64,000 nt of DNA from positions 18,139,963 through 18,203,962 of the forward strand of contig NC_060887.1 in assembly GCF_014805685.1 (NCBI RefSeq), given 5' to 3'. A program made the position numbers and the translations under genes. The notes beneath the pieces were generated by a model. The model was not told the origin of the DNA. It saw only the letters and a program-made list of their open reading frames with translations, and ran no database searches. Of the stretch, positions 1 through 12,100 are shown in pieces (position 1 is the first letter of the stretch; each line of letters begins with the position of its first letter). This DNA comes from Silurus meridionalis (lineage: Eukaryota; Chordata; Actinopteri; Siluriformes; Siluridae).

Positions 1-356
1 TTACTGTGGTGCTGAGTGATTTCTCTCTCTGAGCTTGTCTCAATGATGACAGAGAGGCTGCAATCAGGAAGACATGCTCTCAGCAGCAATAACTTTGTCC
101 AGTAGACCTTTTACCGCTTCACTTTTGTAAAACTCACACACTGTAGTATCACAGTTATGTTACAAGATAAGGGTGAAAGCATCCATCTTATTTTTCTGAT
201 GCTTGTCTGTGTGGGCTTGTTCGAACAAAATGAATCAAACTGCAGTCAGGCGACACTCTGTACTGTCATCTCACACAGTCTCCACCTCTCTCAGTGTCTC
301 ACTTTCATTATTCCTGTTTTACAGTCTGTTCTTCAGACTCCATCGGTCCCTGTCTG

Positions 357-359
<3 letters not shown>

Positions 360-433
<74 letters not shown>

Positions 434-440
434 TGTGTGT
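360..440. repeat. (GT)n microsatellite
   Basis: A nearly pure GT run of about 80 bases. Open frames across it, encoding alternating Cys-Val, are artefacts of the repeat. Confidence 0.98.
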
Positions 441-2539
441 ATACATTTATTTCAGTGGGAGGTAGTGAGATGTTTGACATCAATCAGGAACATACACAGC
501 TAGTCATTTCATACCAGTTGAAGTGCAGTTCTCCTGCAGAGGGATTTCTTATTTTAATTGAAATCCTCACTATTGCACTGGGAGATGTAAATGACAAGCT
601 GAACATCCTGGCATGGCTCCAGAGTCCTCTCCAATTCTCCTGGGTCTCCCAACAACAGAGAATGGAATTGATTTGTACGTCTTTTCACCATCACACTTAT
701 AACACCCTATCCACTCAGCAATGCTTTCCACCGAGTGCATGTGACTCTCAGTCCAATGACGACTCTCCCCGCTGCAGTTACGGCTGGGGGTTGGGGTGGT
801 GATGGTGTGTTTGTGTGGGTGGATGCATTGTTAGAAATTAACACGGAGTACAGAGGCCATCTCCTGCCCGCTATTCAGCTCATTAAATCTTGCTGCTCTA
901 TGCATATGCATTGCTCTTCAAAGGCACCATGGTCCAGCCCTAAGAGCAGTGTCCATTACTAGAGCTCTTCCATGTGCTCCCACTGCTTCAGCTGCTTCTA
1001 CTGTTCTATTCTACAACAATATAAAAGGGCATGAGGGGCTAATGGGACTGGTGTAGGTGTATCCAACCTGGTCTGGTGCCTTCTGGCATTCTGACCCAGT
1101 CATATCTGATGAATCCTTTCATCAGTCATAGAGCTGTGTTAAAAGGGAGCACAGGTGCTGATGCTGATCGTTGTGCTGAACAGTGCAGCATTCTCATGCA
1201 TTGAGGTTACGCATGTAGCGACTGTGGATCTCGTGTTATGTTGCCACCAGCAAAAAAAAATAATTAGGGCTATATGGAAAAAAGACCATAATCATGGATA
1301 TACACACCTGTTTTCCTATTCCTCAAAGCATGTCTTAAAGAATTAGCTTGCAGTAATGCAATCAGTTGCATCTTGAAATTATGTGAACTATGTAATCATA
1401 AGGGTAACCTTCATCTTTATTGTGTATAATGTTATTTTTATATTTGTAATTAATGTGTTTTGTATTATGAGAGAACCCTTTAAAATCACATATGGTTTTG
1501 TTTTTTTCATTTTTCCTTTACTCTGACTTAAATTATGGTTTTACTAGAGCATGTTTTAGGTTTTCCTGTCCGAAACATTTGCTGAATCTGCTGAATCTTG
1601 ACATGTTGAAAACTATAAAATGCAATTCATATTTTTTTGCCAATAGAATGTATTCAACTGTTGTTATGATCAGTGGATTGTGGTCATTTTAGGATTTCTG
1701 CAATTCATTCTGCAATTCTGCAAATTCACAATGAAATATCATTTCACACCAGCTCTATGAATAGCATATACCATATTGCAGCAACATAATTATTGATAAT
1801 AATTTATACATCTTGTACCTAATAGTTCCTTACATTTTTCCTCGAATTTGCAGTAAGCCACACCAGAAAACTATGCCCTAAACCATAATACCGACAAAAT
1901 ACTGTAGTGTCTATAAATAGATTTTCTAGGTCAAACAACCTAGTCACTTGAAACACTTCAGTAAAAGTGTGAGGTGTGATCTCTGCTATACCCATCATAC
2001 AGAGACAGGCTTTAAGAGACAGGGCTGCTCTGAATGCACATTTTTTTGGGTTGGTCAACCGCCTAATAAACAAATCAATAAATGCCCTTATTGAATTTGA
2101 GACATTTGGGTTTAAGATCTATAAAAAAAAAAGATTTAGATGAAATAAAAAAATATGAATTGTAGTTTTTATTTCCTAATATTTGCATAAAAATGAAAAA
2201 CTAAGCAGAATACAACATTTTTAATTAAGTATAGGAATAGATAATTAAGCATTAAAGTAACACTTTATTTGGTTGTATGTTTCATTTTGCTTGCAATAAC
2301 TGGTAGGTAGCTGGCAGACAAATAACTACAAAATTGCATTTCTTTTCCCAGGGTGTAGCGTTTTGTTGTGCTGATAGTATGTTTTGTTTTTTTCAATTCT
2401 TTGCTGCATGATTAAGTTCCCCCGAATTGTATTATACTTATATATATTTCTCTGTAAACTGACAACAGAATATTTATGCAGAATATTTTTAATCTTCTGT
2501 TTCTTTCAAAATAAATGACATTGTTAATAAAGATTGGTG
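441..2539. other. Intergenic DNA, no gene recognised
   Basis: No splice-supported coding exon was seen. A TATAAAAG occurs at about 1021 without supporting context. The right half is very AT-rich. Confidence 0.5.
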
Positions 2540-3150
2540 ACTTCCAGAACCAATAATGCTAACCCAAACTATGACACCACCTCCACTTATTTGACCCATG
2601 AAGTGGTAGTTTTTGTAACATAAGCAGATTCCTTTCTTTATTTGCATGTTGGACTTTCCTTCACTTTTGTAGTGGTTTTTCCTGCTGATCAGTGGTTTGC
2701 CATTTGTAGAAAGGCCTTTATATTTCTGATCTCAAAGTGGATTGTGATACCTTTATCCCTAACCTGTAGAGGTTGTTAGTGATGTCACACTATGTTTTTT
2801 TTTTTTTTTTTTAGCTTTTTCTTCATAGCACTCACAAAGCTGCCATTAAGTGCTATTGTTTTTCTTATCCAAAATGTTTGATGTCTGGCTGTTAATACAC
2901 CAGTGGTTTCTTTCTTTATCATGACACATTTATAATTGATAGTTTAGTTTTCTCTTTTTCAAGCCACAAAATGACTTGCTTTTTTCCCATATACAACTCT
3001 CGAATCTTCATGTCAGTTTTCTCTTTTAAACAGCAAATGCAGGCCAAAAATTCAGGCCAAACCAAGATTAGACATTGAGAGGTATTAATTGTTTAAAATT
3101 AATTCTAACATGGCACACCTGGGAAACAAAAAACATATCAGACACTTCTT
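2540..3150 (-). mobile_element. Degenerate Tc1/mariner-type transposon relic
   Basis: Read on the minus strand, this segment retains the start of a Tc1-like transposase (MKIRELYMGKK near 3010) followed by corrupted helix-turn-helix coding sequence. Plus-strand phrases such as gatgtctggctgttaatacacc and accagtggtttctttctt, with mutations, are typical of this abundant fish Tc1 family. The frame is broken by stops and indels, and no terminal repeats can be delimited. It is not functional. Confidence 0.55.
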
Positions 3151-4399
3151 ACAATATTTTGGAATATAAATAACTGTGTTTAAACATATTTGAACACTAC
3201 ATGTTAATACGTTACATACGTTGTTTTAATACAATTATATTTAGATACCAGGGGGAAAAAAGGTGAAATCCGATATATCGTCTCGTATGTATCTTTTGAT
3301 CTCAAACCCAAATGTTTTAAGTTTATACCAAACACTGTTCTGTAGGGCAATTTTACTTTTGTCTATTTTAGCATTAGTCAAGTAGGTGTTTTGTGGTGAG
3401 TTGTGAGAAAGATATACTAAGTAGACATTCTTTCTTTTTTCAATTCCCTGACATGTGCGTCGCTATCCACGGTCCTGAACAACACAGTTCAAGTTAAAGC
3501 TGTACGCGACGATAAAATCGCTTTATAATTTTTAAAATATGTATAAAAACCAGAAAAATAACTAGGGCTCCACTGCTATTTATAGCCATAAACTGTCAAA
3601 TCTGCTGTCGTAATAATTGCTACGTCAGCTTGTCTCTCTGACGTAAGCTTCTTTCCTATTAACAGCCAAACAAAATGACAAATTCTCCTGTTCGAAGATA
3701 TATTTTTACAACGCAAACAGACACTAGTCTATTCCAGATACAGACTTATCCCCTACATTGTCAGGTTAAATGTACTAATTTGCATAATTTATTTTAATTT
3801 GTATTGCCGTTCTGTTTGTTGTTGTTTTTCGATTAGAGATCTTGTGTAAACTTAGCCACATTCCATCACTTGCATCATTCCATCTCTTATCTCATGTGCA
3901 ACAGCCCTGATCCAGAGAACCACACTAGCAGTGAATTGTCTCCTCAGCCGCACTGGCTATTCAGGCTCAGTGTGGACCCGGTATCCGGATGCACATGAAC
4001 AGCAATAAAATAGGAGGTCTAAATATAGGACACCTGAAAATGTAGGAGCACTCTTATCCTGCTCTGCTGAAAAGTCCTGGCTCTAAATACATCCATATTC
4101 TCTAACTTCCAAAATAAGAACCTCTGCCTGTAGGAGAAGCGCTCATAATCAATTATATACACCTGATTGAATCAGGAGAGGAATTTGGTCAAGAATTAGA
4201 TGATCTCGATATCTCTTTTAGCCCTGCATCGGCTGGTGTGGAAAGTGTTTTGAAGTCATATAGAATAAAGGAACTGTAAAGCAGAACACTAAGAAACGAC
4301 ACCATCATGTAATTATAATGTGAATTTAAGGACTATACGTACCACAATGGGTATTCATTTCAACAGCCTCGCTTTAAGTCAGTTTGCTCACTAAAAGCA
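3151..4399. other. Intergenic DNA with a few regulatory-like motifs
   Basis: No coding exon was seen. A MEF2-type CTATTTATAG (3576-3585) and CRE-like TACGTCAG and TGACGTAA (about 3621-3646) occur close together. These could be chance matches. Confidence 0.4.
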
Positions 4400-4950
4400 C
4401 CACGAAGGAAAGCGTGCAAATAAAGCAGGATCCGCGTCGCAGCGGCACTTTTTGTTCCCTCTTCCCTGCAGTTGTGCGGGTGGACGGTGTGCGGTTTTGC
4501 GGTTCTTACCGCGGCTGCGCTGCGTTGCGTTGCGTTGCGTTGGCTCTAAACGAGTTCCATCAGCGCGCCGACTTTTCCTCCCGAATCCGCCCGATCTTGT
4601 GCGCTGCGACCGATCACAATCCTCCTGTGCTTCTGTGCGCTGGGCGTTTTAAAAGGGCGCCCCGTTTACCCACATTTCTACCGGTGTGTGCTGTGCGGCT
4701 GCGGGGGCGGCCGGTGGGCAGCGGAGCTCCGAGTGATTTCCGAGCAGAACGGCGACCGCACGGACACAGCCCTATGCGGAGGGGGCGAGACACTTCTCCA
4801 GTCTCATCATCATCACCATCATCATCACCATCACCATCATCACCTTCATCATCATCATCATCACAGTCTATCTAATGCTGCCGCGGACTTCACACGACGG
4901 ACTTCCTCCAGTAGTGCAGATGCGCCTCTGCGCGTTTTTACTTCTGGGGT
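4400..4950. promoter_or_regulatory. Unassigned CpG island with CAT/CAC repeat
   Basis: This is a strongly GC- and CpG-rich block in AT-rich surroundings, with the repeated GCGTT motif near 4515-4540 and a CAT/CAC trinucleotide array at 4804-4864. Long open frames exist on the plus strand, but their content is low-complexity and does not look like a conserved protein. It could be the promoter or first exon of a gene extending left of the window on the minus strand, or an alternative upstream start for polr3gl. Confidence 0.4.
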
Positions 4951-4952
4951 GC

Positions 4953-5007
<55 letters not shown>
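4953..5007. repeat. (TTTA)n microsatellite
   Basis: An uninterrupted tetranucleotide array directly abutting the CpG island. Confidence 0.97.
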
Positions 5008-5008
<1 letters not shown>

Positions 5009-5571
5009 ATAACACCCCCTCGTTCATACCTTACTTCATGTAGCTCTTTATTCCTTTATCTGTGCAACCCTTGAATTCTTATATCCTGAACACATTTTGA
5101 GACAAATATTTTACGTGTCTTCTCTCCTCCTTATGTAAACATGGGAATGCAAACATGCATAATCATATTTTCTTCTTTTTAATTTCAGTTGCAGTCCCAA
5201 TCGCACACATGCTCACAAAGCAATGTCATATAGACTCAGTCCTGTCACTTTCCTCCGAGGTTTAGGTGTTTATGCGAGTTTGGGGATGCGCAGAAAATGC
5301 AGCATTCTTGCAATGTTTTGCTGTCACTTCTGCCACATTTTGCCGAGGTGCAAGTCTTCACCCAACATAAATGGTAAACATTTATTTATTATTTGTGGTC
5401 TAGATGAGTATTGAGGTGGCCTTTAACGAAAGTAAGGGTGTGATAAAATTCCCAGACTGCATAAATACTAACTCAGTGACTGTAGCTATTATAGAACACA
5501 GTTTCTATGGTAACAGATTCTGTGGATTCCGACAGAAGCGTTCCCACGGTGACATGCACATGCCGAGAAAT

Positions 5572-5573
<2 letters not shown>

Positions 5574-5638
<65 letters not shown>

Positions 5639-5653
5639 GGAGAAAGGGGGTAT

Positions 5654-5698
<45 letters not shown>

Positions 5699-5725
5699 AC
5701 GGAAGAGCTAGAGAGGGGAAGAACC

Positions 5726-5778
<53 letters not shown>

Positions 5779-5802
5779 CGAGAGAAAGAGAGAGAGAGAG
5801 AC

Positions 5803-5860
<58 letters not shown>

Positions 5861-5885
5861 GAAGAGGTAGAGAGGGGGAAGAAAC

Positions 5886-5944
<59 letters not shown>
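5574..5944. repeat. Compound (GA)n array with repeated spacer units
   Basis: Four long GA tracts are separated by short spacers. Two spacers are near-copies of each other (around 5698-5730 and 5858-5890, both with the pattern ACGGAAGAG-TAGAGAGGGG-AAGAA-CATAGAG). The array therefore behaves as a higher-order minisatellite. Apparent Ser-Leu and Arg-Glu proteins are repeat artefacts. Confidence 0.95.
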
Positions 5945-5949
<5 letters not shown>

Positions 5950-6339
5950 CTGATCTACCAGCAGAAAAAAGAAGCCAAATCTGTGCTTTTTATAGCAGAC
6001 CCTGGAAGCAATGTACACATACATTTATTTTTGACATAATTGTATGGAGGTCTTAAAGCAGAAGACTTGGCTAAGATAAAATGTCTATTTTCTATATTTC
6101 TGAACAACAAGGAGGCTGCAAAAGTGATGTACAAACATACACTGAATCAGAGCACTCTTGATGCTTAGGAACACATATCACCATCATTAAACACTTACAT
6201 TATATTATTTTTATTTCATTATTCAATTAGTACATAATATTTTAGTAATACTGTGAACTATATAATTGCTACAATGGAACTTGTAATGCTGGGCTGTTTA
6301 ATCAGTTGCTATAGGTTTAACAACATAACCGTAAAAAGG

Positions 6340-6600
6340 TTTATATATTTCTCCAAGTTCTGTCATTTTTTTGCACCTTTTTAATATGCTGGTAGATGAC
6401 TTGATAATTCTGACCATCCAGTGTGTATTTACATTGTTCAGCAGTTTCTCGTTGCTGATAAAAGGCATTCCCATAACACGATGCTACCACCCCCGTGCTT
6501 TGTTTCTGCTGATTAGAATGAATGGGTTTTGACAAAGAGAATGTAATCTTTGTTCTCATCAGACAAGAAACCCCTTTAACACATGTTTGCTTGGGATTTC
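6340..6600 (-). mobile_element. Possible short Tc1-type transposon fragment
   Basis: The segment near 6465-6500 (aacacgatgctaccacccc, then gtgctt) resembles part of the coding region of fish Tc1 elements. The rest is degenerate. The call rests on this resemblance alone. Confidence 0.3.
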
Positions 6601-6687
6601 GAATGTGATCATTTACTTAAACAACAATTAACAGTTATGATACTGATACAAATGGCATGATATATACATAAGTTTATAAGTATATAA

Positions 6688-6722
6688 TATAATATAATAT
6701 AATATAATATATATTTGATAAT

Positions 6723-6788
<66 letters not shown>

Positions 6789-6790
6789 CG
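6688..6790. repeat. (TATAA)n and (AT)n array
   Basis: Pentanucleotide repeats (6688-6716) are followed by about 58 bases of pure AT alternation (6729-6787). The tract is self-complementary and prone to cruciform formation. Confidence 0.97.
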
Positions 6791-6988
6791 TTTAATATAT
6801 ATTATTATTATAATATATATAATATAATATATAACATCCTGTAAGCGTATATTATTATTAGTTACTTTATCCAAAGAATTATGCAAAGAAACTAATAATA
6901 CAGGTATGTGATTGCATATGTACATTTGCATCATTTAAAATTCCACTGATGACATCCAATTTTTAAGAAAATTCATAAATGTAAAATA

Positions 6989-7020
6989 ATAATATTAGTA
7001 ATAATAATAATAATAATAAC

Positions 7021-7065
<45 letters not shown>
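6989..7065. repeat. (AAT)n microsatellite
   Basis: A trinucleotide array with one AAC interruption. Confidence 0.97.
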
Positions 7066-7066
<1 letters not shown>

Positions 7067-7369
7067 TATACACTACATATTAATGCATAATGTATTGAAT
7101 AAAGGGGAGGCGATACCTCATTAAGGTTTTTTTCTTTGTCTCGTTTTCCTCTTGGAGTAATTAAGTAAATATGTATAATAGGAATAAGTATTTTCCCGAA
7201 TGGTTACAACGATGTTCCAAGGATTTTCTTTGTATTGTTTCTTTTGCATTGTCTATATTTTAGTATCATGTTTGAAAATAGAGCAGCAAACGTTAGATAT
7301 TTTCATGCATGGAGAAGTTGATTATGTACTTTACACAGGTGAGGACAGAAAACTACTGCATTGAAACTG

Positions 7370-7620
7370 ACACTTCAGCGCGCGCACACTGCTCGAAAGA
7401 AGAGCAGTTTCCTGCGGCTCCTGATTGGCTGCGCGGTTCGGGGGCGGGACTCAGCCTGACCGACAGATCGGCCTCGCGCTCCACTTCCTGTCTACAGTTT
7501 GTTTGTGTTGTATGCCGCGGAACTTCGTACCGGACGTGTCCGTGCGATATTATCGTTCCTCGGGTGTTCGCGGAGACATTAGTTATGTAATTACTATGTA
7601 ATTAACATATGTGTAGTTGC
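7370..7620 (+). promoter_or_regulatory. polr3gl: CpG-rich promoter of polr3gl
   Basis: A CpG-dense block lies upstream of the first polr3gl coding exon, in otherwise AT-rich DNA. It contains an inverted CCAAT box (ATTGG, 7424-7428), a GC box (GGGGCGGG, 7441-7448) and an ETS-like CTTCCTG near 7482. No TATA box is evident, which fits a housekeeping gene. A non-coding first exon probably starts around 7480-7560. Its donor is not certain; a GTAAGT at about 7807 is one candidate. The link to polr3gl is inferred from position and strand. Confidence 0.6.
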
Positions 7621-9143
7621 GTGCATTATTAAGACCACTAGATAATGTGGTGCTGCAGCGGGACCGTTACACTACAGTTAGCATGCTTAGCTAACCGGCT
7701 ATCTCTTTTTATATAGTTCTTCATGCATTTTCTTTTTCTTTTATTCTTTTTTCGTTAAAAACCTGCACAAGTCAGACTTGAGGAACACCAGGCACTGAAA
7801 TTAACTGTAAGTCCAGACTTACATACATATATTGTGCTTCTTTCATTACACCAACAAGCGTTACCTACAATACAGAAGTATTGGCACCCTTCGTCAAGAC
7901 AAGGGAACTACATGCACAAGGCAATTAAAACGTGTATATGAATTGGAATATAACGTATATGCTGAGGGCTTCTACTAAGAGAATAAAAGCATCCAACCTC
8001 TTCCCTTACTGTTAAACATGACTGTAGGCACCTATAGAAACATCTTGGGCCTCTTCCTCCAACTCTTTAATGACTAAAGGGAAGGTAATAAACATGTGGC
8101 TGTACCTAAATAAGTTTTTCTTTTGTTTGTTTTTTTTTTGTTTTCCCCTGGAATCATTCATTAAATAGGAATTCAATAAGTATTTTCTCTAATGATGTTC
8201 CAAAGATGTACCAATGATTCTCTGCAGTGGTTCGGTAAACAAAACCAGAGTTTGGGCCGCAATATCCCGGAAATCATCATGATGTCTTTAGAAGAACCTT
8301 CAGGGTTCACTAGTTGCAAAACAAGTGTCAGTGATCTAGCACATTTAACAGGGAGATGTAAAGTGCTTCTTCATGTATGTAAATCTATTTTCTCTGGTTA
8401 AAATTCCAGTGGAGTGCATGAGAAAAAAGCTTGATTTGTTCTTCTAGGACCACTTAAACTTCCAGCTGTAGTTCATATGATGAGTATTGAAGTTCAGCAG
8501 CTGCATTTTGCGACTTAATCTCAAAAACAACTTCTCTTTTTGTAAAGAAACAGTTTCCTGTTAAAGAAGTGGCCTTTAATGTTTGTCTAATAAAACAACC
8601 CTTAAGAATCTGCTAAACTACAATTCTGAAAGTGCTTCTATTTTTTTGTGTTTTCCTCAAAAAGTGGGAGTATTTCTGTGTGCAACCTCATGTTTTATAT
8701 GTTCACATGGTGACAGTTTATTTCAAAATGGATTCATTTGTCAGTTTAATAAAACAATATTTTTATGTGTACCAGTACATTTGTAAGAGTTTTGTAAGAT
8801 AAAAAAGTTTCTCTTGTTCAATGGGTGGAGAATTGGAATAATTATAAGTAAAGATACATAATCCTTTTGCCCATTATTTTGAATACTTCACTACAGGGTG
8901 TCCGAAAAGTCAGGAACTAATGACAATACTAAAATTACACCTCTTTCATTCAACATTAATGACATTTTTCACCTGTAAGAAAAATATCTGCAAATAAGAA
9001 TTCTTAAACAAGTAGATACAGAATAAATCCAAAAATAAATGTCTGTCATTTTTTAATGTTTTTGACTTTTTGTTATAATTGAGTTATACTCTTATGCATC
9101 ATTTTTAGAAACTGCACAAACATTGGCTGAGTATGAGCTGAGG

Positions 9144-12100
9144 ATGGCAGGACGAGGGCGAGGAAGAGGACGGGCTCAGCTCAGTTTTCCTGTGGAGGCC
9201 GTGGGAATAGGCAAAGGAGAGAATCTTCCCCCTTCCACTGTCCAGCCTACACCACTGTTCCCTGTGAGTTGCATAAAATCCACAATGCTGTATATACATG
9301 CATACACCTGCCCTCATCCACTGTATTAGGAATACCTGTACACCTGCACAGTGCATAAAACTATGCAAATACAAGTCAGGAACTCCAGTTATTGTTCACA
9401 TACTGTACATACAAAAGGTAAAATGTGGAATTCTTACACACAACAGTCTATAGTCAAGTCAAGTTTATTTCTATAGCGCTTTTTACAACAGACATTGTCT
9501 CAAAGAAGCTGTACAGATCTTTAAGAGTTAAACTGAATGGTGTGCATTTATCCCTGATGAGCAAGCCATGGTGACTCTATAGAGTTGTTTCAAATGTGTC
9601 AAATAACATTAAGTGAGTGACAGTTTTGTGAAGGAAGAAAACAGTGTATTGAATATGAATGTGAAGTGTATGAATATGAATATTATGACCCAGTACAACC
9701 ATGGTGAGAAGAAAAGCATCACAGCATACACAACATATCGAAACTGGACAGTTAAAAAGACTAAGACTGGAAAAAGACCAGGATATATTTCCCCCCTTAT
9801 CTTCAGCTGTTCAGTTTGGGTGAGTTTGCTTTCATGATAGCCTCATGTTCTCCCTGGCTGACTGCATTGGATCCTGGTATGGTTTATTGCATTGTTGCTC
9901 ACTATGGTTGTGAATAGTGTTCATTGGAGTTACAGTCCTATAGACGTCCTGTAAACTCAGACTAGAGACTAGAGACTCTGCAGATCCTTCATTCACGTTT
10001 TATTGTTTTTGCACCATTCTGTGTAAACTTGAGAGACTGTTGTGTGTGAAAATCCCAGGAGATTAGCAGTTTTTGTACTTACTCAAGCCTACCTATCGGA
10101 CACCACAACCATGCCATGGTTAAAGTTAAAGAGATCGCATAATTGACATCACAATTATGATTAGATAACTACATGTCCACATGTAAAGATGTTCCTAATA
10201 GAAATTGGACAAAGATTATATGTCTTGCTTTATTGCAGGCTGCAAGTATGTGTGTCTAATGAACACCAGCATCACATTTCCTAGAATTCTATTTAGGATT
10301 ATGAGTTAAGTAAAAAAACATGTGACTTTCTAGGAATGATAGTGAGGATTATATCTCAACTGGTTAAAGGCAATTAACTAGTTTTATATACACTGGAAAT
10401 AGATTATGAGATATATAATAGTGCAGCTGTGACTCAATATGTGACATAATATAGTCCATAATATAATTATGGAGCACATAATAACTAATGAAATAAAGAT
10501 GTAGTTTGTGCCAAAATACTAATTGCTTTGATAAAACTTGTTGGGGTTTTTTATGTGCATTTTTATTTCCTTTGAAAATGCATATCTATTTATTGTGAAT
10601 TGCATTAAGCAGGACACACTTAAATATGATGTGATTTCACATATATCATTTAAAAGTTGGACTTGCTATGCCTATAAAATAGATGTTAGTATTAAAAAGA
10701 AAATAATTAATACAAATGATTAAATATTACATATTGAACATATTGCAAATCTTAAAAACAAAAAACAAATATTTTATAAATATATTAATAAATGATCACG
10801 TAAACACCACAGAGTTAGAAATACCACTGACAATAACAGGATGCATAAACTACTAACCAAAAAAGAAGAAGGCGGTGCATTTCTCTCAGTAGTGAGTCTT
10901 GGTGATTGGATCTGTTATTCTGTCATGAAGACATTTCACCCCTGATAAGAGGCTTCCTGACTTCTACCTGATGATGGGAATATTCTCACCATTTAATCAC
11001 TACATGACTCAGATCTATGGCATCATGAGAGCGACATGACCCCAGGGTCTAGAGATGTCATTCAACCTTAGTAATTGGGGTTTTTCTCCTGTTCAGGGTC
11101 TCTGTGGTTAAAAACAGGTCTGAGCATATCTCTCTACATGTTTGCTGCAGGCAAGCTAGCATAATCAAACTCCTGTAAATTTAAGTGACATTGCTAGCTA
11201 AAAATAAATAAAATGCTATACGGAGTCAGAAAACAAGTAAACAGTGCAATTATAAAGCAAAGCTGACTAATATAGGTTAAGCTCACTATACACAACATTT
11301 GCCTAGATATATTTGGGCCCAAATACAACACACATTGAACAAACACAAGATAAAATGTGTAGTACTTGTTCATCTGACAATGCATAACTTCTTTGTGTTG
11401 TCTCCAGTGACTTTGCAGCAGAAAATGTTGACCCCAAATGATGGATTAATATCATGGTCTAGCGGAATTAACCCAAACTCTGGGTTTTGATTACGTGACA
11501 ATTAGCTTAAACACAATATAAAATGTCTCAGCAAAATGAACCAAAGAGCCTCGACTTTTGTACAGTTTGCCCAAAACGTTTCCTTGTAGGTTGTTCTTAG
11601 TTTCTACTGTTTGCATGTAAACACAGTTTGAATGGATGATGTTTTTTTTTTTATTGTGGTCTATTTTTGATTTATTATTGCGGTCTTTTCTTTTCCCCAG
11701 AAAGGCATAAAATAGATAGGTAATACGGAATATATAAAAATATATATAGTATATAAGACTTTTGTACAGTGGTGTATGTATTTTTACCAGATACTGGTCT
11801 CATGTACCTGTGTAACTCTGACTCATGGACTATAAACTATATGATTTAGTGTCTGGTATAAGTCTATAAATAGTTACACAGTGACACAATTTCTGGTTTG
11901 TTTCAGTCCTCCAGTACAGTGAAATCAAAAGGAACCAAGGAAAATGAGGCCGTAATGCATGCTGAACTCCAGGGCTGCACAATAGGGATAAAAACAGTGT
12001 GTGAAAATGTGTTATAAGATGCTATAAATGTGTTGGACTAAATGTGATAGAGAACCAGAAATGGAATGCTTTTTTTATGTAAGGTTTATTTCACAATATT

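Noticed and set aside
203..802. 199-codon plus-strand frame containing a Cys-Val run
   Set aside because: The middle is the GT microsatellite, and the rest shows no motif or codon pattern of a real protein.
4384..4875. 163-codon frame over the CpG island
   Set aside because: It is GC-driven and ends in a Ser/Pro run from the CAT/CAC array. It is better explained as promoter DNA.
5473..6024. Long Ser-Leu and Arg-Glu open frames across the GA array
   Set aside because: They consist of dinucleotide-repeat translation and have no non-repeat core, splice support or family similarity.
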